Positions 49,430-59,814 of a DNA stretch of 64,000 bases are shown one piece after another (positions within the stretch are counted from its first letter, which is position 1; each line of letters opens with the position of its first letter). The position numbers and the translations under genes were made by a program. The notes beneath the pieces are model-generated. The model made no database searches. It was not told where the DNA came from and saw only the letters and a list, made by a program, of their open reading frames with translations. The DNA is from Ilyonectria destructans (taxonomy: Eukaryota > Ascomycota > Sordariomycetes > Hypocreales > Nectriaceae). The stretch is from assembly GCA_020740775.1 (NCBI GenBank), contig JAHEWK010000007.1, forward strand, positions 3,100,001 to 3,164,000, written 5' to 3'.

Positions 49430-50651
49430 TCTTTTCATTACGAGCTCAACTATCACGGGGGTCGCTTGTTGAGGTGCGATGGAAGCCGTACGAGACGTTA
49501 GTTTTTCCAAGATAACCTTGCGTCCGTGGTTGGCAAGTTGTCGTGTCGGCAATAACGCCAAGCCTGGGTCTGGTTCGCGGAGTAGGACTGTACCCGTTGG
49601 GGGGCAGAATATAGAGGACTTGTTGCGTGATTATGTCAGCCACGATGAACGACATATACTGGCCGTCAGCGATATCATGCTCTTGTTCCAGTGTCTCTGT
49701 CCATGTCTTGTGCTCTGTCACCACGGACTTGTTCGTAGTGGACAGAGTTTCTTCTCGCCTGTCCTGACGTCTGTCCCGACTAGAACGAAGAAAAGTCCGA
49801 CGGAAGTTCTCAGAGAGAATGTCGCCGAGCAAGAAACATTGATGATAGCTGAATCTGCAAAGACGGGCTGAGTAAAGTCATGTCTTTCCTGCGGGCAGTA
49901 GTAGGCATCATCTGTCCACTGTAATTCAAGAGACGCCGAACGAGGAACAGGGGTGGACGAAGATGACAGACTCGAGTATTGTTTGAATTGGTGAGACGCA
50001 AGATGGATCGTCGGAATTAGTTGTACCGCTCGTTTGTCCTCTCTTAGGGACGTATTCGACTTGTGTACCGCCGGCCATTGTTGAGATCCAACACCTGAAG
50101 GCGGGTCTCGGGAAGCTCATAAAAGAGAGAATGGAAGAGGCCAGTTCCAACGGTGCCGTAGGGGTTCTCATCACGGCCACGTGGTACTACCCAGAGCACA
50201 CTGCCAGGAGAAGAGACTAACAGTCGCTGCAAGTTTGCCATGGAGTCTTGCCGATGTTGCGGAAGAATGCGCCGCTGGGGTCACACTCAATGACAGATAG
50301 GATAGGCAGCCTGCTATCTTTAGGAACATTCATTAGCGCCACACTGCTCTCGAGGCCTGGAATGTGAATGATCTGGGCAAAATAGGGGCTTAGCAGGCGA
50401 ATAATCTCCTTCGCAAGCTTGGCCCCAGCCGGTGTCTTACCTCCAAGAAGCACGAGGTAAGTCTTTCATTCAGATTCATGAGCTGAGTGCCCATTTGGAA
50501 TATGCTGGACAGAATCTGATGCTGTTGAGGGTCGTGAATCCCCTCCAAGTGGATCTCTCAATCTCACAATGCGGTCATCCACGGCTTGGGCCACAAACAC
50601 GGATCCCGGCGTCTGAACCTTGCTGGGCATTTGGTGTATGCGTATCAACAC
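49430..50651 (-). pseudogene. Highly reducing polyketide synthase fragment, frameshifted
   Basis: Minus-strand pieces in the right order resemble the region around the structural KR/ER part of fungal highly reducing PKSs: AQAVDDRIVRLRDPL (50,600), LVLLGGKTPAGAKLAKEI (50,440), LQRLLVSSPGSVLWVV (50,220), TGLFHSLFYELPETRLQVLD (50,130), VGLFFVLVGTDVRTGEE (49,780), DGQYMSFIVADIITQQVLY (49,670) and GTVLLREPDPGLA (49,585). The pieces lie in at least three frames, with an in-frame TGA near 50,465. KS, AT, DH and ACP are absent. It is an orphan internal fragment of about 400 residues with no sign of a surrounding biosynthetic cluster. It cannot make a functional enzyme. Confidence 0.68.
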
Positions 50652-50772
50652 CGCTCTGAGAAGGCAATATTACTATTAATGCCTCCTTTAAATGTCATAG
50701 CGCCACACGGCTATAAACTCCAATTACGCTAGATTAATACATACGTTGCATCTTGCACCGCCCATCAATATA

Positions 50773-51859
50773 CTATCCGGGAGGCCGCGGCAAGTTCTCG
50801 GAGGAGCTTGAATCCCGGCTCGGTTTCTCTTTCGCGTACTCATCCAAAAGTTTCTGTGCTGTTTCTAGTGGCACAGAGGCGACTTCGGCCCTTAGATGCT
50901 ATTCACAAACGAGTCAGTAACGAATTCCGTACACAGTGGCATCTCAATGGTCCGATCTTCAAGCGACTTACCACTGGGAAGACATCTGAAGGGTAGAACT
51001 TGAACTCCTCCATCAATCTATACAACGACAACACCTGCCTCCACGGCACCAGCGTATCGCCCACTAAGAAAGCCGGAAACGAAGCTGTCGCAATCTCCTC
51101 GACGATCCAGTGCCGCTGGAAGTACGGGCGCGTCATAAACTCCACGCACCCCAGCCAGCGCGGCATCAGAAACGGCGGCTCACCATTCGGTCCCTCGTCC
51201 CACATGTACTGTATTGACTTTGTCCACGCATGCGATGGCGAGTAGTCTTCCGGATGGCTCTTCCGGTGGCTGAGCTCGCCCCAGTATGGCGGCATGGCCT
51301 CTTCGATCTCCTCCATGGTTGTTATCGTGATGTCAGTGTGCTCGGCCTTCTCGCCTAGCCAGCCGACGACGAGATCAGCGTAATCGTAAATGTACTTTAT
51401 GTCGCTCGGCTGTTTCGACTTCTCCCACTCATCGTTCTGATTGACGCAGAGAAAGTCGAGCCAGACACGCAGAACGCCTGGCCGGCTGAATTCGCCATCC
51501 CGCAAGTGCGAGCTATTCGACGCGAATAAATGCTTCAGCCAACGTGGGACGCTTTGCAGACGACTGGCCGGCATGCGCTGGCAGCGCTGTAGGATTCCGG
51601 GATAGAAGACGGCGCGCATGTATCGTAGGGCCAATGCGAGATGCGCTGTGATGGTGACCGGGCGGCTGCTAGCGAAGATGGTTTCTGTCTCAGCCGGGTC
51701 GCCGTAGAGGGACGAAAGGGCGATGTACTCCAGTTCCTTGGAGTGGGGGACGGTGATAAGGCGGCATTTGATGGGATCGTTGAGGTTGTGCGACGGCTGG
51801 ATCTCGAGCAGGCGGATCTCGCGGCTTGAGGGGCTGAGACGCTTATATGCGATAGCCAT
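50773..51859 (-). CDS. HET-domain protein (heterokaryon incompatibility type)
   Basis: Exon 1 is 51859-50972 and exon 2 is 50898-50773, joined in phase 0 across a 73-nt intron with a GTAAGT donor, giving 337 residues. The start is ATG 51,859; longer readings begin at TTG and are not supported. HET hallmarks are visible: RLLEIQPS (17-24), the ALSxxxGDP box as ALSSLYGDP (47-55), the RVWLDFLCVNQNDEWEK core (131-147) and YADLVVGWLGE (160-170). HET proteins trigger incompatibility and cell death after fusion of unlike hyphae. This one lacks a long C-terminal region and ends soon after the domain. It has no nonsense codon although AT-rich repeats lie within 1 kb upstream. A TTTAATATAA box near 51,930 could be its core promoter. 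Confidence 0.8.
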
Positions 51860-52868
51860 TTTGGAATCCGGCAGCTTGGCAGGGACGGAAGATGCAGAAA
51901 CCAACTGGGGCAGGGAAGGGGTGCAAAGTTATATTAAACGGCGTCCACCCCCGACACGGAGGGTGCATTCCTGGCCAAGGACGGGATGCTGTAGCGTTAT
52001 GATATGAGGCATGGACTCGCAGGCATATCTCACAATGACGGACCACACACTCTAATTAGCGTAATCTGAGTTCATTTCGGGCTCTTCTGATTTGTGGCTG
52101 TCCCCGAGTCAGAGCAGTTAACTTTCAACTACTGCGGCTCTTGGGCAGTTGTGGGGCTAGCGATTTCCTAGATCCAACTGCATCATGAGAGAGTTTTAGC
52201 GTAGGCTACCCCGCTTGACGATAGTGATGCGCGGTACTTTTTCGGGTTCATTCTGGAACACAGGACGGCCGCTACTCAAAGAGACTGAGAGGAATCCCCA
52301 GACAAGTGGCTGTGGTAGGCCAGGCGCCGATTTATATCGGTGTGGTAACTCGTCTGAGTCGTTTAGCACCGTTGGAAACGCAAAGTTTCAGCGGAGTAAT
52401 CAACATGTACAGGTCACAATAGACATAAGCTTTCTATCCGTAAGGGAATAGCTCCGCCTCAACAAAGTTCTACTAGGCTTACGGGGATAGCCGCAAGGCC
52501 CAATTTTGGGAGTTCGGAATATGTTTTTCTCACAATAAAAGTACGAACTTTAAACCGAAAACATCAAATTACTATACTCTCTATACAGTTCCAGATCATT
52601 TAATACTATACTGATATGTATAACGGAAATCTCATTATTGATCTTTATATCTTTTAGAATAAGTCAGCTTATCTATTTACGGATTAAGAGCTTAGCTGAC
52701 TGCCCTACTTATATAATAACTTAAATTGCAATTTAACTTTACTTATAGATAAAATAATAACTAAGAGACCTAATTAGTCTATTTTAACTGATTTTTAATA
52801 AGCTAACTAATAAAATTTCTAAATATTAAAAAATTAACTAATAGAAATAATAAAAAAACAAGCTATTA
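51860..52868. other. Promoter side of the HET gene gr​ading into AT-rich DNA
   Basis: Up to about 52,500 composition is normal, with short overlapping open frames only (for example 52,215-52,451). From about 52,550 the sequence becomes AT-rich and RIP-like. I see no gene or RNA. Confidence 0.6.
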
Positions 52869-53285
52869 AGTTAGGGTTTTCCAGTCTTCTGGGGAATCAG
52901 ATTATTTAATTAGATTCTTACTGTAATTAAAGCTAAAATTGATAGCTTCCTTTAATAGGAAATACTATACTGGATAGAGACTAGTAGTCTGACCTATTAA
53001 GGCTATAAATTGGGAGACTTTATATAAGGTCTATTAGCAATAATTATTATTCTAGTATCTTATTTAATTAATAGTTTTTTAGCCTATTCTTTTAAAACCC
53101 CTTAGAGATCTATTTAATTAAATAGTATCAGCTAAAAAGGTTGTTATTTTTGCTTAATTAGGCTATTTATTTAGATTGTAATTCTAACTCTACCTACTTT
53201 TTCTGTTATAATATTATTGCAGTTATTATAGCTCTACTTCTAGATGGGTTATATATTCTTAGTATCTTCTATTTTCACTCTTACT
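52869..53285 (+). mobile_element. MITE copy 2, TA target duplication
   Basis: A 417-bp copy of the element at 44,509-44,926, with ends AGTTAGGGT and ACTCTTACT and TA on both sides. It keeps many more G/C bases (for example GTTTTCCAGTCTTCTGGGG near 52,876), so it approximates the ancestral sequence. It has no ORF. The TA target and terminal repeats point to Tc1/mariner-type mobilisation; the autonomous partner is not in the window. Confidence 0.78.
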
Positions 53286-53670
53286 TATTATTTTAAATTT
53301 TTAACTTTAGGTGTTTTTATTTACCTTCTTACTCTCTTTATATTTTAAATACTTAAAAATAGCTTATTTAAGTCTTTATAAACTTATTTTTTCTTTTTAA
53401 TTTTAATTAATTTAAATTTATTATAAAACTGTAACTTAATTTTATAATTAGGTAATATATAAGTAGAGTGTATTTAAACTTTTACTAATAGTTTTTAGTA
53501 GCTACTTTATAATTAAATTAGCTAGAATTTTCTTTTTATAAAATTAAATTAATAAAGTAATATCTTTTAAATTACTAGAAGTTATAAAAGAGATAATTTT
53601 AAACTTTTAATTTCTCTTTAGGAAAATAGAAGCTTTTAATTAAACTGTAATTATATTATTATAGTTATTA
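53286..53670. other. AT-rich stretch without recognisable content
   Basis: RIP-type sequence between the MITE and the LTR cluster. No frame, repeat partner or RNA was recognised. Confidence 0.6.
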
Positions 53671-53675
53671 ATAAT

Positions 53676-54678
53676 TATTAGAGGTTATAAAGCAGTAAAA
53701 TAAAGTAATATTATTATAAAAGAAATATTTAAATAAAAGATATAAGGTTAAAAGATATATAAAGATAAAAGGTAAATAGTATAAAATAGTATAAAATAGT
53801 ATAAAATAGTATAAAATAGTATATTATTATATAGTTTTTAAATAGAGTAAGTTTAAAATTATTTAAAAGGTTTTAATCTTTTTATAGATAAATTACTTAA
53901 AATCTAGCTTTTATATTAAAATAATATATATACTACTAAAAAGCCTTAAATTCTAGCTTTCTTATAGTATTATACTTATTCTTATAAGTACTTTCCTTAT
54001 TAAGTAATATTAATTTTAAATAGTAGATAATTTGAAATTAATTAATTTTAAAGTGCAGATAGATTAATAAGCTGATTTAAGCTAATTAATTATACAGTAT
54101 AAATATTAATATTAATACTGTATTTTAATATATAATTATAAGATATTTATTAGAACTTTTAAGCTATATTTTAAAGCTTAAAGTTTAAAGCTTAATTTTA
54201 TAAAGAAGTTATAAATATCACAGCCCGGGTTGGAACCAGGCGGTTATAACCAGCAGTACCATAATATACCCACTCTTTTATATAACATCAAGATTCCAAA
54301 CTTACTCCATACAAATAAGCCAGAATACCTAACTCATTTATCTATAATAAGCTATAAGATCGGACTTACTCTCATCCAGTAAGCCTACCAGAATAGCTAT
54401 AGTATATAAATACACTCATTTAGCACTTTTATAGAAAACAGCCTTATTAGCTATTAATATAACTTAATTACCTAGCTTACTATACCAGCTATATATTATT
54501 AGATATAATACCTTCACTCTACTATATTACCCTGTTTATAGTAACCACACTATAACTTATATATAACATTCTGATTCCTACTAGAACCTAAACCCCTACA
54601 ATCTGCACCTACTCTATACTAACAGTCCAGAATAAGTACAGCCGTTATAATAAAGTTATATATTTATAGACTTTAATA
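53676..54678 (-). mobile_element. LTR Y4, interrupted by LTR Z
   Basis: It starts TATTAGAGG at 53,676, carries five copies of the decamer (TATAAAATAG) near 53,775-53,822, is interrupted at 54,215 by LTR Z, and resumes with GTTATATATTTATAGACTTTAATA to 54,678. Its left flank is ATAAT. No equal duplication follows its right end because a second Y LTR adjoins directly. Confidence 0.8.
54216..54649 (-). mobile_element. Solo LTR Z inserted in LTR Y4, TSD ATAAA
   Basis: A 434-bp insert between perfect ATAAA duplications (54,211-54,215 and 54,650-54,654). On the minus strand it begins TATAACGGCTGTA and ends GGGCTGTGATA, with a TTATATAAAAGAG TATA-like box about 80 bp before its end, so it is minus-oriented. 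Its middle (54,440-54,530) resembles the X LTRs, so Z is a related, less mutated family member. GGTTCCAACCC near the end mimics a tRNA B box but sits at the wrong end for a SINE. Confidence 0.83.
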
Positions 54679-55758
54679 AAAATAAAGTAATATTATTATA
54701 AAAGAAATATTCTAATAAAGAATATAAAGTTAAAAGATATATAAAAGATAAGAGGTAAATAGTATAAGATAGTATAAAATAGTATATTAATAGTATATAT
54801 TAGTATAATAATAAGACATATTAAGTCTGAAATTACCTAAAGGGTTTTAGTTTTTTTATAGGTAATTTACTTAAAATCCAGCTATTATATTATTAAAGAC
54901 TGTAAATATATAACTTTATAACTATTTTACAGCTTAAGCTTTAAGCTTTAAGCCTAAAAATATAGCTTAAAAATACTATAAAAAATCTTATAATAATATA
55001 CTAAAATACAGTATTAATAATAAAATTAGTACTATATAACTAATCAGCTTAAATTAGCTTATTAATCTATCTGCACTTTAAAATCTATTAATTTTAAATT
55101 ATCCACTATTTAAAATTAAAATTACCTAATAAGGAAAGTATCTATAAGGATAAATATAATACTATTTAAAAGCTGTAATTTAGGGCTTTCTAACAGTATA
55201 TATATTGTTCTGATATAATAGCTAGATTTTATGTAATTTATCTATAAAAAACTAAAGACCCCTAAGTAAATTAAAACTTAGATTTTTTATATTATTTATT
55301 ATATAATATACTATTATTATACTATCTTATATTATTACCTCTTATCTATATATATCCTCTACCTATATATTCTTTATTAGAATATTTTTTTTATAATAAT
55401 ATTACCTTTTTTACTGCTTTATAACCTCTAATATATATTAAGATAATATATATACTATTAGAAAGCTTAAAATCCCAGCTTTCTTATAGTACTGTATTTA
55501 TTCTTATAGGTACTTTTCTTATTTAGTAATATTAATTCTAAATAGTATATAATTTAAATTTAACTGATTTTAAAGTATGGATAAATTAATAAGTTAATTC
55601 GGGCTAATTAGTTATACAGTATTAATATTGCTATTTATACTGTATTTTAGTATATTATTATAAGATTTCTATTAGAATTTTTAAGCTATATTTTAAGACT
55701 AAAAGCTTAAAGCTTAATTATATAAGAAGTTATATAGTTATATTTATAGTCTTTAATA
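54679..55758 (-). mobile_element. LTR Y5, 5'-truncated, interrupted by LTR Y6
   Basis: It begins abruptly with AAAATAAAGTAATATTATTA, lacking the first 20 or so bases of the family, directly after Y4. It has about three decamer copies and is split at 54,890/55,439 by Y6. It ends CTTTAATA at 55,758. The head-to-tail Y4-Y5 junction suggests recombination between two Y copies rather than simple nesting. Confidence 0.72.
54891..55433 (+). mobile_element. Solo LTR Y6 inside LTR Y5, TSD TATAT
   Basis: A 543-bp Y LTR in plus orientation, with ends TATTAAAG and CTCTAATA, flanked by TATAT at 54,886-54,890 and 55,434-55,438. Removing it makes Y5 continuous (CTATTATATTAAGATAATA, compare Y2 near 29,100). 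It inserted into a copy of its own family in the opposite orientation. Confidence 0.85.
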
Positions 55759-56118
55759 ATTTTAATTTAAGTTAATTAGATTCCAGATTTTTACTGAATT
55801 TACCTTAAACTGAAAGTCTCTATCTTAATCTGCTTAATCTTTAAAGGTCCTAAGAAAGAACCTTTAGTCAGTAGATACAGTATTTTTAGCTGATATTGCA
55901 ATGTTTAAAGATATAGGTAAAATTAATCTAAAATAAAAAATAAAAGCTGTATGAATCTCAGTGCAGCTAGCTTATTTAAAGCAAATAAGACTCTTAATTG
56001 TTAGATTAACTAGCTGAGCTAAAAGTATAGGATACTCCTAATATTACTATAGCCAGTATTAATTAGGTCCATAATCTAACAACTAGTTATTAAAGTGAAA
56101 TTGTGGGGCTTCAGGTGA
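55759..56118. other. Transition from AT-rich to normal DNA
   Basis: A weak inverted repeat (ATTGTTAGATTA near 56,000 and ATAATCTAACAAC near 56,075) is the only structure seen. No gene. Confidence 0.5.
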
Positions 56119-56472
56119 TTATGGAAGTGCTGCATAAAGCGAAAACAGCTTAGCGTAAAGGCCCTCTAGGGTGTGTCCCCCCGGGCGAAATAAAGTACAA
56201 ATACAATTTGTTCCAACGCGCTGCCTCCTCTCTCCCGGATCCAGTGCACAAGCCACTCTGAATAACCTTATCGCTAGTATTAAATCCGGAGGTATTCGGA
56301 CCTTGTACAAGATGCAATTGTCTCTGCTCGGGTGACGGGTAATGGCAAAATGCCAAGGGTGACGCAATGTCAAGACAGCCCGTAGCGTCGGGTATAACTC
56401 CTCCACAGCATTACTTACTTCAAAAACATTAAAAAGGCTCATTTCTATATGTCGCAAGCCACTTAGCTTCAA
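56119..56472 (-). CDS. Hypothetical ORF, 117 residues
   Basis: An open frame from ATG 56,472 with HIEMSLFNVFEVSNAVEELY and many Arg/Leu residues. It is flanked by an AT-rich block on one side and the Ntm1 pseudogene on the other. No domain was recognised. A fragment of a larger gene (for example F-box-like) is possible but unproven. Confidence 0.25.
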   Translation of the reverse strand: MKLSGLRHIEMSLFNVFEVSNAVEELYPTLRAVLTLRHPWHFAITRHPSRDNCILYKVRIPPDLILAIRLFRVACALDPGERRQRVGTNCICTLFRPGGHTLEGLYAKLFSLYAALP

Positions 56473-56652
56473 TAGTGTGGTTTGGTAACTTTATATATCG
56501 GTGTCTCAAAGAAAACGGCTATTTCCAGACTGCAATCCAATTTGCATTTTACAGCTTGAACCTAACAACGCCTTTTCTTAACTGCAGCAAATCACAAGTT
56601 CAGGCAATTAACAGGAAGTAAAAACAGAATCAGCAATAATTTGGCTCTTAAT

Positions 56653-57499
56653 CTATAGCTTCAATGCATACATTATCACCGGCAGCAGCGGCATACGGTC
56701 AACTAAGGGAAACCCTCACCGCAGCTCCGTCCTGACAAGTCGCCACCCAGCTGCTTTGAAGAGAGCCTGGAATTTAATATTCGACCTACACACGTTAGTA
56801 TTCATCAAATATATTTCAACCCTTTTAAGTAAGACTACCGACCTTATCATGCTGCTATCCTCTGCATCAAAGTCGTCGTTGTCGTCCGTGCTGATATTTT
56901 CCTTAAAAGCCAGCACGCCATCTGGGCCCAATATAGCTTTACAAGTATCCAGAAACTCCAAGAATTCCTTATTGGGCAGGTATACGGCACACTATTGTAC
57001 CCATATCAGATCGTATTGAACGCCCTCAGCAGGTTTCTACCCCTCAAGCCCGACGTTGTAGATGTCCCCAATACCGTGTTTGCCCTTAAGTACGGCAGTG
57101 AATTTAGCTACTAGCTCGATGATGTCTACACACTCAGCCAGTCGGAGTAAAAGCCCCTCGGTAACCCGTCCAATACTGTATGCCGCTAAGGGACTAAAGT
57201 TAGCGGCTGCTTACGGTGTGGGGCTGTGATATATCGATATCACTCTGCAGGAGGTTAGAACGGAATATCACGCACCCAGCTCCTCCCTCGAGAGCCCTGG
57301 GAACCATTTTACGCCCATTCTTCACGCCAAACCCAAGCCTAGCCAAGAAGGTTCGTGACCCTTGGAGGTCGATCCGAGATACGGAAGTCTTACCGCCCAA
57401 CATGCCGCTCACGGTGGGCTTAATGCCCTCCCAGTATTTCTTGCTATCGTCTAGTTTGATTAGAGAATCGGGAGTTAGCCCATCCTCGAACGCAGACAT
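56653..57499 (-). pseudogene. Protein alpha-N-terminal methyltransferase (Ntm1/Tae1 family), three nonsense codons
   Basis: Exons are 57499-57276, 57175-56843 and 56785-56653. Intron 1 has a GTGCGT donor and CAG acceptor, intron 2 a GTCGGT donor and a TACTAAC branch site. Family features in order: DDSKKYWEGI and VSGMLGG, VSRIDLQGSR, the SAM-binding motif ALEGGAG-IGRVTEGLLL across intron 1, DIIELVAKF, YDLIWVQ, the GVLAFKENIS strand, then SNIKFQALFKAAGW. The enzyme methylates the N-terminal amine of proteins such as ribosomal subunits. Three in-frame stops interrupt it: TAG at 57,039 (Trp expected), TAG at 56,994 (Trp expected, WVQWC) and TGA at 56,718 (Arg expected, before GFP). All three are G-to-A or C-to-T changes, consistent with RIP. 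The frame is otherwise unbroken to the stop at 56,653. Confidence 0.85.
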
Positions 57500-58465
57500 G
57501 GTAAGGATGGAACCGTTGAGCGGTACCGGTTGATAGTTTAAAGGATAAGGCGTGGATGCTCCAGTGGAGAATTAAGGTTTTGCGCGGTATAGCCGCAAGC
57601 GGCCTGCCCAAAAGAGCCTTGAGGAAGTGAGGGACGAACGGGGGGTTAAGCTGAAGTGAAATAATGAGACCCCCCTAGTAGATGCTGTTGGAAGATGACT
57701 CTGTATTACGAAACCTCTGATAGATCGATATCATGACCTTAGTCAGAGGGGGTGTCAGAAAACCCCTCTCTGACCGGCGGAGCCCAACGGAGCCCAAGCA
57801 ATCATCAACATCATCATCACTGCTTTGAACACTGAAGAGTGTGTGATACTGCCCTGCTGTATCAGTATGAGAATAATATTATTGGGCGAGAGGTGCCTAT
57901 TTAACTGTAAGTAAGCGCCTGCAGTTAAGGGGGGTGGCCTCAGTATATAACTAATGACGAATTACTTAGCAACTTGCTTCTGCCTAATGTTATCTAACTG
58001 CTTTTTGTTTGAGTGAAGGTTGTAGTATTCTGGCTTCTTTTATAATTTTTTTTTGAGGTACTATACGCTCTGTTAATTGAACTTTAGCGTGGGTCCTGGA
58101 ATCCCTACTGAACCCCTGCAATTAGAGGGGATAAGTTGCGCTGTCAGGTTGGTTGTTGTGCTTGGCGATTACAGCGGTCTGCAGGCAGATCCAGCTTGTC
58201 CAGGCGGAGGTAAGTGCTCTTTCTGAGAAACCTCAGCAACTAAATACTAATTGTCCTTTGTAGCTCATCTCGAGGCGTTCCTTCAGGTCTTCTATGGCGT
58301 AGTAGTATCGGCATTCGTGGAGTATTACGTTTGATATCCATCTATTTGTCTCAAGCGTTACGGTTCCTGTAGCGTCAGTATGTTTGATCTTTCTGTTTAT
58401 ACATATCTGTTCCATTTTCTTCTTCCAAGTTCTAGCTCACTATTCGGAGTGCCATTGACAAAACC
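57500..58465. other. Intergenic, one small doubtful ORF
   Basis: Contains only a 60-residue minus-strand frame (58,233-58,415) starting about 50 bp beyond the RBR gene stop. It has no recognisable domain and I do not call it. A short 57,900-58,080 stretch is T-rich. No RNA gene was seen. Confidence 0.5.
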
Positions 58466-59814
58466 TCACAGGCGATTGTGGCGACATCTATTGCATGCCT
58501 GAATACGACACTGTCCGCACTCAAAAATGTAATGGGGAAGCCAGTCGTGGCATTCCTCACACTGGTGCCTGCCGCCATGATACGCCCAATTCTGATGGTC
58601 ACACTCGTGGTTCTGAACTAAATTACGCATCTCTCGTTGCCGCATTTGTTCTCGCGGCTGACCCGTCAAGTTTGCAGCATGAGGATTTCGATCGATGATT
58701 GCATTAGCGCGAGCAATCAGCCTGTCTTCGCGAAAGTGTTCACAGCGGCACGCCTTCCACTTGCGTCCGCACTCATAACAGAATTGAGCCCTGCACAAGC
58801 AAGCTGCGACGCAAAATTCAGGTGAACTTGATTCCGAGAGTTGAACGATGGAGGGGTGGACTTACTGATATGATTGCAGCCGAGATTCAACTCCACAAGC
58901 CGATGACAGGAGTAGCATTGTCGCCAACCTTGCTGCTGGGCGAGTTCCAGAAGTTGCTGAGTAGTCTCGCCATTTGGACAGTCGCCCTGATGCGCGGTAG
59001 CTTTGCAAGTCACACAAGTCGTCGCCTTTCAGTTGGGACATGTACCCTTGTCGGCGACAATGAATTGAATTGGGATAAAGGTCGAGCAAGCAGGCCTGTG
59101 GCAATATGTACGGTTAGGAGTGTTTAACTCCTGCTCTTTGGCCTTGAACCTGCCAACAAGCCTCGGAGGGAGTAGAGGCTTGGCGAGATCAATTGGGATT
59201 GGTTGTCTGCAACAGCGCGGTGGAAAGAGAGACTCATCGGTCAAGGCGTCGGTGTAGAGCTGGACGACGCAATCTTTACAGTACTTGTGATCGCAGGGTA
59301 GCTTGGTGATAAGATGAGCTGTGCGTTCTTCCGTGCAGATATCGCACTGCCTCAGTTCTTGTTTTCTCGAGGCAGCCCATTGCGATGACTCTCCTGGCTC
59401 GTCACGCACGCTGAGAGCGAGCATTTTCTCAAACAACTCATTGTCCACGTGCGAAAGGGAACTCTGCAGGGAGTTACTTCGCGAACGACCCGGCGTGTTA
59501 TTAAAACTTCCGCCGGCATGCACTCGCTGTGCAGTGAGCCTATCCTCGCGTGCCTGCTGCTCGTTCAACTCAAATACCGTGATGGCATCGCCATCTTGAC
59601 GGACGGCATCAGCGATGCTTCGACATAGCATAGCATCGTGAGTAGTTTGCTGAAGCAGTTCGAGCTCCTTTTTGTAGGCATCTGTTGCCACGATAGTGTC
59701 TGGTTGCTCTCCGTCGCGGTGCTTACCCTTCGCGGACACGGCAAGACTCTCAATGTCTTGTAGCTGAAGCTCGATAATGAGATGCAAGGTTGTCTCGTCT
59801 ATATCCATATCCAT
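58466..59814 (-). CDS. RBR (RING-IBR-RING) E3 ubiquitin ligase with one in-frame TGA
   Basis: Exon 1 is 59814-58866 and exon 2 is 58803-58466 (62-nt intron, GTAAGT donor, phase 1), 428 codons. RBR ligases accept ubiquitin from an E2 on a RING2 cysteine and pass it to substrates. RING1 starts at residue 157 (CDICTEE, then CDHKYCKDC). The IBR carries TCPN-stop-KATTCVTCK and AHQGDCP. RING2 reads GCNHITCLC with the catalytic Cys in ITC, then AQFCYECG. A C-terminal Cys/His-rich tail ends CGQCRIQACNRCRHNRL. The TGA at 59,031-59,029 stands where an IBR zinc-binding Cys (TGC/TGT) is expected. The change is a transversion, so not RIP. The frame is intact before and after it, so either the gene has just been lost or the base is an error. 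As it stands the protein would stop after 261 residues. Confidence 0.8.

Noticed and set aside
54216..54290. tRNA or tRNA-derived SINE suggested by a B-box-like GGTTCCAACCC
   Set aside because: No acceptor stem or A box at the right distance, and the motif lies at the 3' end of a sequence with TG...CA-type ends and a 5-bp duplication, so it is an LTR.
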